From Paenibacillus alkalitolerans (GTDB lineage: Bacteria; Bacillota; Bacilli; Paenibacillales; YIM-B00363): a DNA stretch of 64,000 bases. The translations under genes and the position numbers were made by a program. Below the pieces are notes generated by a model that saw only the letters and a program-made list of their open reading frames with translations, did not search any database and was not told the origin of the DNA. Where the stretch lies: positions 1 through 64,000 of the forward strand of contig NZ_JAEMXM010000020.1 in the NCBI RefSeq assembly GCF_016482785.1. Direction: 5' to 3'. This document shows, one piece after another, positions 37,316-44,948 of the stretch. Positions within the stretch are counted from its first letter, which is position 1. Each line of letters opens with the position of its first letter.

Positions 37316-38005
37316 TTATGCTCTGCTTTCGTAGTAATATTCCTCTTGTTTATTTCTTTTTTTGCGTTTTGCATTATTGAGAACGACACCCAGAAGTCTC
37401 GCTTTTACATGTTCTAATTGTTCTTTCACCTTAACGACAGAATCGCGCTTAGCTTTACCTGCATTCACAACGAGGATAACTCCGTCGCATTTCGCGGCTG
37501 CAATCTGCGCATCCGTAACGGTTAAAGCAGGCGGCGTATCGATAATAATAACGGAATATCTCTCTTTCAACTCATCCAGCATTTCCGTGAAGTTATTGGA
37601 TGAGAGCATTTCCGACGGATTCGGAGGAACAGGTCCCGAAGTGATCACCCATAAATTGTCGATGTGCGTTTCCTGAATCATTTCATTAACGCGATATTGT
37701 TTGACGATAATATTGGAAAGCCCCCCACGATTATGCTTGCTAAAGATGTTATGAATGCTCGGTTTGCGAAGATCCGCATCAATCAGCACTACGCTTTTCC
37801 CTGCTTGAGCGAAAGCCACCGCCATATTAACCGCCGTTGTAGTTTTGCCTTCTTGCGGCTTCGCCGAAGTAATCACAATCGACTTCAAATCATCATCGAA
37901 AGAAGAAAACTCGATGTTCGTTCGTAGCGCGCGATAGGATTCCGCGATGAATGATTTCGGATTGATGTCCATGATCAGCGGGTATTTATGAGTTAACTGT
38001 CGCAT
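37316..38005 (-). CDS. Bacterial tyrosine kinase for EPS assembly (CpsD/EpsB type)
   Basis: A 229-residue cytoplasmic BY-kinase. The Walker A motif is SAKPQEGKTTTAVNMA, Walker A' is VVLIDADLRKPSI, and Walker B is SVIIIDTPPA. The C-terminus ends in a tyrosine cluster (EEYYYESRA) that is the autophosphorylation site. It needs the cytoplasmic tail of the CpsC/EpsA-like partner, whose gene it overlaps by 20 bases. Phosphorylation cycles, reversed by the CpsB-type phosphatase at 38.8-39.6 kb, control polymer length and export. Confidence 0.92.
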   Translation of the reverse strand: MRQLTHKYPLIMDINPKSFIAESYRALRTNIEFSSFDDDLKSIVITSAKPQEGKTTTAVNMAVAFAQAGKSVVLIDADLRKPSIHNIFSKHNRGGLSNIIVKQYRVNEMIQETHIDNLWVITSGPVPPNPSEMLSSNNFTEMLDELKERYSVIIIDTPPALTVTDAQIAAAKCDGVILVVNAGKAKRDSVVKVKEQLEHVKARLLGVVLNNAKRKKRNKQEEYYYESRA

Positions 38006-38744
38006 ATGGCGCTCCCTCCACTTCCTGCTTGCTTAGATTTTTGTGCCGTGGAACCAAGTCATTCTTCGTGATCACAGCAACGACCGCAAACGTCGGTACT
38101 CCAAGGATTTGGGCAATATCAGCTTCGCTCTTGACGGTATCATCCAAATATTCAAGTAGGAATGCGATCCCGACCGATATCATTAGCGAAACGATAAAGC
38201 TCATCATAATATTTACAATCGGGTTCGGAGAAACGTCATACGCAATCTTCGCCTCGCTAAGAATCTCCACGTTGTCCACACTCATAATGCTTGGGATCGT
38301 TTCTTTAAATACCGATGCCACTGCATTAACCGTGTTTATGGCGTTATCATAAGAATCATCTTGAATGGATAACGTCATTACTTGTGAATTATTAACTGTT
38401 CTCACTTCAATTCTTCCTATCAATTGTTCCGCTGTTAACCTTAGCTCTGGATGCTGCTCCACAACCCGGTCCATCACCGCATTCGTCTTTATAATCTCCT
38501 TGTATGTATTGACCAATTGAATATTTAAATTGACTTCATTAAGACTTAGCTGTCCCATCAATTCATTGCTTTCTTTAGAATGATTTACGATTATCTTTGA
38601 ATATGATTGATATACCGGATTAGTGAAGTAGTAACTATATATGCCTGTCGTTACACATGCGGCAATTATACAGACCGCGATGAGCCACAGCCTTTTCCAC
38701 AAAATCGCGACATAATCCTTAAGTCCCATTGACGACTCCATCAT
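37986..38744 (-). CDS. Chain-length / kinase-activator membrane protein (CpsC/EpsA, Wzz family)
   Basis: A 252-residue protein of the polysaccharide co-polymerase family. Two membrane helices (about 17-37 and 177-197) flank an extracellular domain, and a short cytoplasmic tail (DDTVKSEADIAQILGVPTFA) activates the kinase encoded next. The proline-containing PNPIVNIMMSF before the second helix is typical. GGAGG precedes the first ATG by a long gap, so an ATG at 38729 with GGAG six bases upstream is an alternative start. It works with the Wzy polymerase to set polymer length. Confidence 0.9.
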   Translation of the reverse strand: MMESSMGLKDYVAILWKRLWLIAVCIIAACVTTGIYSYYFTNPVYQSYSKIIVNHSKESNELMGQLSLNEVNLNIQLVNTYKEIIKTNAVMDRVVEQHPELRLTAEQLIGRIEVRTVNNSQVMTLSIQDDSYDNAINTVNAVASVFKETIPSIMSVDNVEILSEAKIAYDVSPNPIVNIMMSFIVSLMISVGIAFLLEYLDDTVKSEADIAQILGVPTFAVVAVITKNDLVPRHKNLSKQEVEGAPYATVNS

Positions 38745-38782
38745 GATCCTTTAATTTCCTCCCTAATAGGCCTAATTTCTAT

Positions 38783-39550
38783 TTACCAATTGATGAAAAA
38801 ATAGGATTTCTTCTTTGGTTTAACCGGCAATAATTTTTCAATGGGAAGGTCTGACGCTAGACGTTCCGAGTTATTCATGTAATACTCTCTATACTCCCGC
38901 CCCAATGCTTTATCCACTGCCTCATAAGCTTCGCTGAGTAGAAATCCGCGGTTAGAAACGTTATGTGCATCGGAAGCTATGAAATGAATCAAATGCCGCT
39001 TGCATAGTTCAAAACATAATTCTTGAAGCTTCTTCCCCCTCTTGCCCGCTATAGAATGTGACGTTAACTGACATAAGGCTCCCCGATCGACTAGATCGGA
39101 CAATCTACCCGGATCGTTCAAGATTACGAAATTCCGTTCCGGGTGTGCGATGATTGGAATGAACCCGATCATTTGAATTTGTTCAATCAAGCGATATATT
39201 TGAACAGGCATTTGCATGGCAGGCAGCTCAAGCAACAAATATTTGCTTCCGGCAAGCGTAAGCAGCCTCCCTTCCTGGCAATCTTTAAGACATTGGCCAT
39301 AAACTCGTATTTCTTGCCCAGAATAGATGTGGAGAGGGATGTTTTCCAGAGCCAGCGCCTGGTTCAATCGTTCAATAGCGCCAATAACTTGATCCGGCTC
39401 ATTCCAATGGAATCCGTCGGAGTGATGAGGAGTGGCAATGACGCTGTGAATTCCTTGTGCTACAGCTTGCCGAGCCATCTCGATCGATTGGTTTACATCT
39501 TGAGCTCCGTCGTCTAGTCCAGGTAAAATGTGGCAGTGGATATCGATCAT
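38783..39550 (-). CDS. PHP-type tyrosine-protein phosphatase (CpsB/YwqE type)
   Basis: A 255-residue manganese-dependent phosphatase with the PHP fold. Metal ligands are in IDIHCHILPGLDDGAQD, IATPHHSDGFHW, IPIIAHPERN and FIASDAHNVSNR. It dephosphorylates the CpsD/EpsB kinase. GGAAGGAAAG lies upstream of the ATG. It is the first gene of the EPS operon and is preceded by the operator-containing promoter at 39668-39696; the order CpsB-CpsC-CpsD is typical of Bacillota capsule loci. Confidence 0.92.
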   Translation of the reverse strand: MIDIHCHILPGLDDGAQDVNQSIEMARQAVAQGIHSVIATPHHSDGFHWNEPDQVIGAIERLNQALALENIPLHIYSGQEIRVYGQCLKDCQEGRLLTLAGSKYLLLELPAMQMPVQIYRLIEQIQMIGFIPIIAHPERNFVILNDPGRLSDLVDRGALCQLTSHSIAGKRGKKLQELCFELCKRHLIHFIASDAHNVSNRGFLLSEAYEAVDKALGREYREYYMNNSERLASDLPIEKLLPVKPKKKSYFFINW

Positions 39551-39633
39551 TTCATGCTTTCCTTCCGCACAATCATTACCGATTACGAAAAAAGTAGGAT
39601 TGTTTTGAATTGTGATATTAATGTAAGCATTCC

Positions 39634-39648
39634 GATACTTTATGTATC
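39634..39648. promoter_or_regulatory. Downstream operator of the EPS promoter
   Basis: GATAC-N5-GTATC palindrome at about +12 to +26 of the predicted EPS transcript, 41 bases from the operator in the promoter spacer. Same arrangement as at 43566-43580 and 47477-47491. Confidence 0.6.
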
Positions 39649-39667
39649 ATTTTCAATTTACAATCTT

Positions 39668-39696
39668 ACTTTATGATACGGATAGTATCATGTCAA
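39668..39696 (-). promoter_or_regulatory. EPS operon promoter with operator in the spacer
   Basis: On the minus strand a perfect -35 TTGACA and a -10 TAAAGT are separated by 17 bases, and the spacer is filled by the palindrome GATAC-N5-GTATC (39675-39689). Sixteen bases further upstream lies TTTTGTCG (39713-39720, plus strand), the core of a Spo0A box though without the final AA. The same three-part design recurs at 43599-43652 and 47511-47561. Confidence 0.75.
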
Positions 39697-39756
39697 GCAA
39701 ATTTTTTTTCGGTTTTGTCGTTTTTTCTCGAAAGCGCATTCACTAGCCATTTCTTC

Positions 39757-41559
39757 TCAAACGTTCATTTCCGTTTGATACCTCAATAACTTGCCAAACA
39801 CTCCTTGATCTTCTTTAGAAAGTTGCTGGTAACCGCCTTGCTGAATGATATTGCCGTCTTCAAGCACAATCACTTGATCGGCGTTCCGAATCGTCGAAAG
39901 ACGATGAGCAATGACAATAATGGTCATTTCACCTTTAAGTCTGTTAAGAGCCTCTTGTATTATCTTTTCATTCTCTGTGTCTAATGAACTTGTGGGCTCA
40001 TCCAGCACAAGAATGGAAGGTTTCCTCAGAATCGCCCTAGCCAGTATTAACCGTTGTCTTTCGCCTCCGGAAAGCCTCACGCCGCGGTCACCAATCTCGG
40101 AATCAAGGCCAAGCGGAAGACGTTTGATAAACTCATCCGCAGCGGAAAACTTTAATGCATTCCATAACTGTTCTTCGCTCGCATTCGGACTGACAATCAT
40201 CAGGTTTTCCCTAATCGTTGTATGGAACAGGAACGGGTCCTGCGATACATATCCCATCGACCTCCTGAACGAAAGCACCGTTTCATCCGTTAGTGGCACT
40301 CCATCAACCAAGACTTCCCCGCTTTCAGGCTGCATAAGTCCCATCAGCGCATCAATTAAGGTACTCTTGCCGGCGCCGGATTTACCGACGATAGCTGTCA
40401 TCCGGTTTGCCGGAATGTACAAATGAATATTTTTTAGCGCATAAGATTGTTGGCTCCGATCATATCGGAAATAAACGCTCCGGCACTCAATCCCTTCTTT
40501 AATCTGGAACGGATTCGAACTGCTTGAGTGTTCTAACGTTCGCAATTCCGCAGCACTCTCGCATTCTTGTTGCAAATCGACCAAGTTCTTGAATGCGGGA
40601 ATCGTGGATGCAATTTGTTCCATATTTGATTGTATTCCTGTAAACCTTGGCCATAAGCGGGAAAAGAGAATAATAATGATCATCAACTGACCGGCTTGCG
40701 CGTGGAATGCTTCCAAGGACACATAAATAAATAATCCGATCAATATCGCCGATGACACTTTATACAATAATTGTGAATTTGTTTGAACTTTTACTTGTTT
40801 GATTACGTTCGATTCAATATCATGATTCAGTTTGCGAAACCAGGAAATATGTGATTGTTCCAGCATATTGCTCTTAATATCTTTGATCCCGTTCAATTGG
40901 TCGTTGATTCCGGCGTAATAGCTCTTCGCCAGCTCCGTCGTTTGATCTCCATATTCTTTAGAATGTTCAATAAATTTCCTCGAAAGAAAAGCCAGCAATA
41001 ACCCGCATATGAGGATTAACAGAGTCATCCGGGCGGATATCCACAATGCTATGCCAATCTGAATCGCCATGAAAGTCATTGATGTTGCCAATCGTAAAAA
41101 GAGAGTCGTGCCGTGATTCACTCTGCCGAGCTCAGAAGTCAAGATATGCTGAAAATCAGACTTTCTTTTCTTTAGGTGGAAAATCCAGCTTGCCTTCAAT
41201 AAAGCCTGATAAATTTCTATTCTTAAAAAACGCATAAAACCTTGTTGAATATTAGCATCCAGCACGGATTGATTCTTTTGCAATAATGCTTGAGCTGTGA
41301 TGAGGATTATATAGCTTCCTAAAATTACGGGTAGATGAAGAGTGGCAGTTACAGCTTGCAATACTGTATTCATCGTTGCAATGAGTGAACCATTTCCCAT
41401 ATTCACATCGAATAAACCAATCAAACCGAGCATGGGAACAAGCAGTAAGACCCCAATCCCTTCCAATAAACTTATTAATATCATGCAGAATAAATTCACA
41501 TATAATTTAGTGCCGGCAAAAGCATGCATTTTTTTCACGAACAGAAGGATGTTTGCCAT
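39757..41559 (-). CDS. Lasso peptide ABC exporter (D protein)
   Basis: A 600-residue half-transporter with a six-helix membrane domain (about 15-310) and a C-terminal ATPase. Motifs: Walker A GKSGAGKST, Q-loop YVSQDPFLF, signature LSGGERQRL, Walker B ILVLDEPTSSLD and H-loop IAHRLSTI. No N-terminal peptidase domain is present, as expected because B2 cleaves the leader. It would export the mature lasso peptide and give self-protection. It is the last gene of the B1-B2-NT-D transcript and ends about 60 bases before the EPS promoter. Confidence 0.9.
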   Translation of the reverse strand: MANILLFVKKMHAFAGTKLYVNLFCMILISLLEGIGVLLLVPMLGLIGLFDVNMGNGSLIATMNTVLQAVTATLHLPVILGSYIILITAQALLQKNQSVLDANIQQGFMRFLRIEIYQALLKASWIFHLKKRKSDFQHILTSELGRVNHGTTLFLRLATSMTFMAIQIGIALWISARMTLLILICGLLLAFLSRKFIEHSKEYGDQTTELAKSYYAGINDQLNGIKDIKSNMLEQSHISWFRKLNHDIESNVIKQVKVQTNSQLLYKVSSAILIGLFIYVSLEAFHAQAGQLMIIIILFSRLWPRFTGIQSNMEQIASTIPAFKNLVDLQQECESAAELRTLEHSSSSNPFQIKEGIECRSVYFRYDRSQQSYALKNIHLYIPANRMTAIVGKSGAGKSTLIDALMGLMQPESGEVLVDGVPLTDETVLSFRRSMGYVSQDPFLFHTTIRENLMIVSPNASEEQLWNALKFSAADEFIKRLPLGLDSEIGDRGVRLSGGERQRLILARAILRKPSILVLDEPTSSLDTENEKIIQEALNRLKGEMTIIVIAHRLSTIRNADQVIVLEDGNIIQQGGYQQLSKEDQGVFGKLLRYQTEMNV

Positions 41560-41571
41560 ACTTCCCTCCCC

Positions 41572-42756
41572 TTAGGCTTGCGTTCTATGTTTCATTTGCC
41601 GCCAAAACCATAAAAACGGACGTAACGGGAAATAAATAAAGTGCAAAGCCTTCGGCAGCGGCAACAGCTCCGCATCATAAGAACTTGGATGAAGTCTGCT
41701 AATTAAAAATATATATTTTTGAGTTAATGGTAATAGCGAGAAAGAATATCGCTTAAAGCGGCCGGCAAAATGTTTAGGGGGTGGGTATGAATCTAACTTT
41801 TCTTTTATGAAAACAATCGATTGTTGCGCTAATTTAACAGGACGCCTGACATACGCCATTGAATTCATTTGCTGTGTAAGCGGCGTATTCAGCAGCTGAG
41901 AAGCTAATAATAACGCTTGCCCGCCAATATGAAGACTACGATGCTTTTTAAGTAAAATACGAACATTTTCCCACTTAAGCCCACGCCGCACCATACGGTC
42001 AACGTCGACTAACCAACGAAGCCGAAACCAACCGTGTCGGGCTCCGTGGGAAGTAAGATATAGAAATAAGTCTTCCTCGCCAAGAAAATAAACCGGTTCA
42101 GTTGTAAGAAAACTGCGGTTCTTGCGTTCCCAAAGTTCTTTAAAATGGGGTTCACTTCCGAGTTCCGAATATAACCTCCAGTGAAGTTCAACTAATATAC
42201 CTTTTTGGGGGTGGAAATAACTTACATGGTGAATTTTCCACTTCCAATCGCCTAATATACGAGGAAAATTACTCTTCGATTCGTAACCATGAGCGGACAG
42301 CATTTGTTCCGCTTTCTCAACGTCATCTACATTAACCAAAATATCCAAATCTTTAGATGTTCGAAGCGAGATATCCCCGTATAAAGTTTCAGCAAGCACC
42401 GGCCCTTTTAACATAAGCGAAAATATTCCGTTTTCGTTAAAAGCTCTGCATATTTTCTCCATTTCTCCGCTTAAATGAAGCATTTGGAACGTATTCCTTG
42501 TGTAATCGGAATGAAGAGCTTGCATAATTTTCACAGGAATCAGCTCTTGATCTACTACTTTCCTCAATTTTAGATACATCAGTGGGTATACCCGATGATG
42601 CCTGACAAGCTCCAGAAACCGGTTCCAGTCGATATCCGTTAGTTTATCCTTTATTCTTTCAGAAATGTTCGTTTCATCGCCTTCTTGCAGCAATGCAAGA
42701 AGCAATGTTAACTCCTTTGGAAAATCACTAAGATCGAGACCGGACTCACGATTCAT
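41572..42756 (-). CDS. Nucleotidyltransferase-family protein of the lasso cluster
   Basis: A 394-residue protein of the NTP_transf_5 family (PF14907), often found in Bacillota lasso clusters. The nucleotidyltransferase motif is LRTSKDLDILVNVDDVEKAE, with two Asp residues that would bind metal. The remainder is helical and basic, with PLMYLKLRKV near residue 65. Its part in lasso biosynthesis or tailoring is not established. The start overlaps the stop of the B2 gene by four bases, so it is coupled to it. Modification of the peptide or of its phosphate group is one possibility. Confidence 0.8.
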   Translation of the reverse strand: MNRESGLDLSDFPKELTLLLALLQEGDETNISERIKDKLTDIDWNRFLELVRHHRVYPLMYLKLRKVVDQELIPVKIMQALHSDYTRNTFQMLHLSGEMEKICRAFNENGIFSLMLKGPVLAETLYGDISLRTSKDLDILVNVDDVEKAEQMLSAHGYESKSNFPRILGDWKWKIHHVSYFHPQKGILVELHWRLYSELGSEPHFKELWERKNRSFLTTEPVYFLGEEDLFLYLTSHGARHGWFRLRWLVDVDRMVRRGLKWENVRILLKKHRSLHIGGQALLLASQLLNTPLTQQMNSMAYVRRPVKLAQQSIVFIKEKLDSYPPPKHFAGRFKRYSFSLLPLTQKYIFLISRLHPSSYDAELLPLPKALHFIYFPLRPFLWFWRQMKHRTQA

Positions 42757-43232
42757 GCTCTTTCTATTCCCCTTCTGACCGCATGTGCATTCAATTGTTT
42801 CCCGAACTTTCCTACCACTGTGAACTTATTCATTTGCTCGTATCCGGTGATATATAAACGGCCGCTTCGCAGCCAGGCGTGAGCCGTCATTTGGCCAGAG
42901 CTGTCCTTGGCGGTTCCTAAATACAACGTGCTTTCGATACCTCTTCGTTCCAACATCTTCATGGCGGCAATCGCCATCACCATGCACTTGCTTTCCCAGA
43001 CGGTATGGCGGCTCATCGTTCGAACCGCATATGAGATTGCACGCAGTGTCGGTTCATTATTCGGGTCATGAGTATGCGGCGTTTCCAACATGGAGGCGCC
43101 TAAGGACGGTGCGACTTTGGAAAACGGCAAGCTCTTCAATATACGCGCCCACGCCAAGTAAAAGAAGGCTTCTATGAATAGTTTGCGCTTTGATGGGGGG
43201 AGGTAGATCCATTTCTTCACTTTGGTCCACAT
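42753..43232 (-). CDS. Lasso peptide leader protease (B2)
   Basis: A 159-residue transglutaminase-like cysteine protease (PF13471) that removes the leader peptide. The catalytic Cys is in WESKCMVMAIAAMKML and the catalytic His in MTAHAWLRSGRLYITGYEQM; a nearby acidic residue completes the triad. It is the separate B2 form, working with the B1 protein encoded just upstream, which delivers the leader. The ATG starts three bases after the B1 stop and has no good ribosome site, so coupling is likely. Confidence 0.93.
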   Translation of the reverse strand: MWTKVKKWIYLPPSKRKLFIEAFFYLAWARILKSLPFSKVAPSLGASMLETPHTHDPNNEPTLRAISYAVRTMSRHTVWESKCMVMAIAAMKMLERRGIESTLYLGTAKDSSGQMTAHAWLRSGRLYITGYEQMNKFTVVGKFGKQLNAHAVRRGIERA

Positions 43233-43235
43233 AGA

Positions 43236-43538
43236 TTAGGCACTTACCGCTTCCTCAAGTTGAATCAAACTTTCCTTATATAACTTTGTGACGAAGGAAA
43301 GCACCTGCCGCTCGCACAATTCCCGTTCAACTTCATACTCCGAAACAAGTGTGTCGACGATCTGGCTAACAGCTATCGGCGATGCCGCCAATCCCCAAAT
43401 CCTGCCGCCCACTTTGCCAAGATTATAATATTTACCGGTTTGGACGCTCATCATCACTTTGTCGCCGTCCATATCGCTTACCAAATACCCGCTGCTTTGG
43501 AAAATCGTATCGTTTAAAGAAACCCTAAGATTATTCAT
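43236..43538 (-). CDS. PqqD-like leader-binding protein (B1)
   Basis: A 100-residue RiPP recognition element of the PqqD family. Conserved features are SGYLVSDMDGDKVMMSVQTG (strands) and KYYNLGKVGGRIWGL, the typical N-x-x-G-x-x-I-W motif, followed by helices. It binds the leader of the precursor and hands it to B2 and the cyclase. AAGGGG precedes the ATG. It is the first gene of its own transcript, starting from the operator-bearing promoter at 43599-43627. Confidence 0.92.
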   Translation of the reverse strand: MNNLRVSLNDTIFQSSGYLVSDMDGDKVMMSVQTGKYYNLGKVGGRIWGLAASPIAVSQIVDTLVSEYEVERELCERQVLSFVTKLYKESLIQLEEAVSA

Positions 43539-43565
43539 GATTCTCTTACACCCCTTAATCGCTAT

Positions 43566-43580
43566 GATACAATAGGTATC
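43566..43580. promoter_or_regulatory. Downstream operator of the lasso B1 promoter
   Basis: GATAC-AATAG-GTATC palindrome, about +12 to +26 of the predicted B1 transcript, 40 bases from the spacer operator. Confidence 0.6.
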
Positions 43581-43598
43581 AGTTAATCTCTTGATAAT

Positions 43599-43627
43599 AA
43601 TTTATGATACAAATTGTATCGTGTCAA
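43599..43627 (-). promoter_or_regulatory. Lasso B1-B2-NT-D promoter with operator in the spacer
   Basis: TTGACA and TAAATT with a 17-base spacer that is filled by GATAC-AAATT-GTATC (43606-43620). TTTTGTCG lies 17 bases upstream (43645-43652, plus strand). The whole block from the -10 to the TTTTGTCG element is nearly identical to the EPS promoter. Confidence 0.75.
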
Positions 43628-43685
43628 GCAAATTATTATTTAGGTTTTGTCGTTTTTTGGACAGGAATATTGTAAGCGCTGCATT

Positions 43686-43721
43686 AAAAAGACCCTTATA
43701 TGGAGTCACCGTACAAGGGCC
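43686..43721 (-). terminator. Terminator at the end of the kinase gene
   Basis: GGCCCTTGTA and TATAAGGGTC pair over ten positions on the minus strand, followed by five T residues. The first arm lies in the last codons of the kinase gene. It separates the C-A-K transcript from the B1 transcript. Confidence 0.75.
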
Positions 43722-44662
43722 GTTTTTGCTTCATATGTATCGCATCTTATTTCGGAAATCATTGAATCCGCCAAGTCATGAGCCGTAAATCCGGCAACCG
43801 GTCTTCGCAGCCGGAAGAGGCTGGCTCGATGCAACAAGCTGACCGAGGTATTGAAATGCCACTCCGTCAATCCTAGAGATGGAACAACAGATCGGCGGTA
43901 TGTATGGCGTTGCAAGACGGATATACGCTCAAGCCCTTGAATTCGGCTGACCCCAATCTGTTCATCTTGCGTCTTGACAAGTTCAAATATGCCGGCAAGC
44001 GGCAGCGGCTCGGAATAAAATCGGGAATGTACCGGCACCGCAAACTTGTTTTCCCTCTCGAATAGAGGCTGATAGTCCGCGAGCTCCATCCCAAGCCGAT
44101 CGATACTGTCCTGCCACAGCTTTTGGCGCGGGTAAGACGGCATAACCATAGGGATGTTATCTTGAGTAAGCGTTACCGCAATGACGTCGTCACTCAGAAG
44201 CCGGTAACCCCGGTTCAATAATACGGAAGCAAGCGTGGATTTGCCGGCCCCCGAATCGCCGACTACAGCATAAGCTTTCCCATTAACGGATATAGCACTC
44301 CCATGCAAGGGAAGTATTTTTCTCTGCAGCAATATAACGCCTATACACGTGCCAAGAATGTACAGACGCATCTTCGCCGGATCGGATCCCTCTGCGGGAG
44401 AAACCTCGATGGTTTCACCGTCTCGAATGCAAAAAGTACCCACATCGGGCAGTTGAAACATAACGATATTATCTTTGACGACGATTTTTTTTTGTTGTCC
44501 GGAAATCTGCCGCCATAGCCCGGTCAAATCGGCTTCTCTTATATGAACATCTGCAATTTCGTCATCACGGCACTGCTGCCCCTGCAGCTCAGGCAGAGGA
44601 ATATCGCTTGATATTGTTAATCCGAAAGCTTTGTACACAGCCATCTTTTCCGTATCGATCAT
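43706..44662 (-). CDS. HPr-kinase-like lasso peptide kinase
   Basis: A 318-residue protein related to HPr kinase/phosphorylase, lacking the usual N-terminal HprK domain. The P-loop is GDSGAGKSTLASVLL at about residue 140, preceded by LPLHGSAISV and followed by LLSDDVIAV, where the Asp pair belongs to the active site. In the paeninodin cluster the homologous kinase phosphorylates the side chain of the C-terminal Ser of the precursor. The precursor here ends in Ser too, so the same reaction is likely. The ATG at 44662 has GGAG eight bases upstream; the longer frame to 44743 runs into the intergenic hairpin and is rejected. Confidence 0.85.
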   Translation of the reverse strand: MIDTEKMAVYKAFGLTISSDIPLPELQGQQCRDDEIADVHIREADLTGLWRQISGQQKKIVVKDNIVMFQLPDVGTFCIRDGETIEVSPAEGSDPAKMRLYILGTCIGVILLQRKILPLHGSAISVNGKAYAVVGDSGAGKSTLASVLLNRGYRLLSDDVIAVTLTQDNIPMVMPSYPRQKLWQDSIDRLGMELADYQPLFERENKFAVPVHSRFYSEPLPLAGIFELVKTQDEQIGVSRIQGLERISVLQRHTYRRSVVPSLGLTEWHFNTSVSLLHRASLFRLRRPVAGFTAHDLADSMISEIRCDTYEAKTALVR

Positions 44663-44697
44663 CCTCATCACTCCAACCGGCCGGCAATATAAAAGTC

Positions 44698-44733
44698 CTG
44701 CCCTTATACAATCAATCGAATGTATAAGGGCAG
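44698..44733 (-). terminator. Hairpin between lasso precursor and kinase
   Basis: A perfect 13-base stem (CTGCCCTTATACA and its complement) with a ten-base loop, followed on the minus strand by GACTTTTATATT. The short T tract suggests a partial terminator or an mRNA 3' end stabiliser that would favour the precursor over the kinase. Confidence 0.7.
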
Positions 44734-44763
44734 CGCGCAGCAAATCCTGATCAGTAGCATGAA

Positions 44764-44889
44764 CTAGCTATAATTTACCATTTCATCATCATCAGGCTGT
44801 ACCGCGTCAGGTATTGCTTTTCCCGGACCTGCCATTGTCATCTTGACATCGAGCACTTCCAATTCCGGCGCTTCCCACGTCTTTTTCAT
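44764..44889 (-). CDS. Lasso peptide precursor, paeninodin-like
   Basis: A 41-residue precursor. AAGGAGGTGAG stands before the ATG. The leader is MKKTWEAPELEVLDVKMTM, with the conserved Thr at position -2. The core has 22 residues: AGPGKAIPD would form the nine-residue ring between the amino group of Ala1 and the side chain of Asp9, and AVQPDDDEMVNYS is the tail threaded through it. The A-G-P-G start, Asp9, QPD and acidic tail resemble paeninodin (from memory AGPG..PDAFQPD..), and the last residue is Ser, the phosphorylation site in that peptide. It lies between the cyclase gene and the kinase gene. The peptide is predicted from sequence only. Confidence 0.93.
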   Translation of the reverse strand: MKKTWEAPELEVLDVKMTMAGPGKAIPDAVQPDDDEMVNYS

Positions 44890-44948
44890 GTTTCTCACCT
44901 CCTTGTATGGTCAAAACTCTATAGGCAAGGCATAAGCCTCGACTAACA

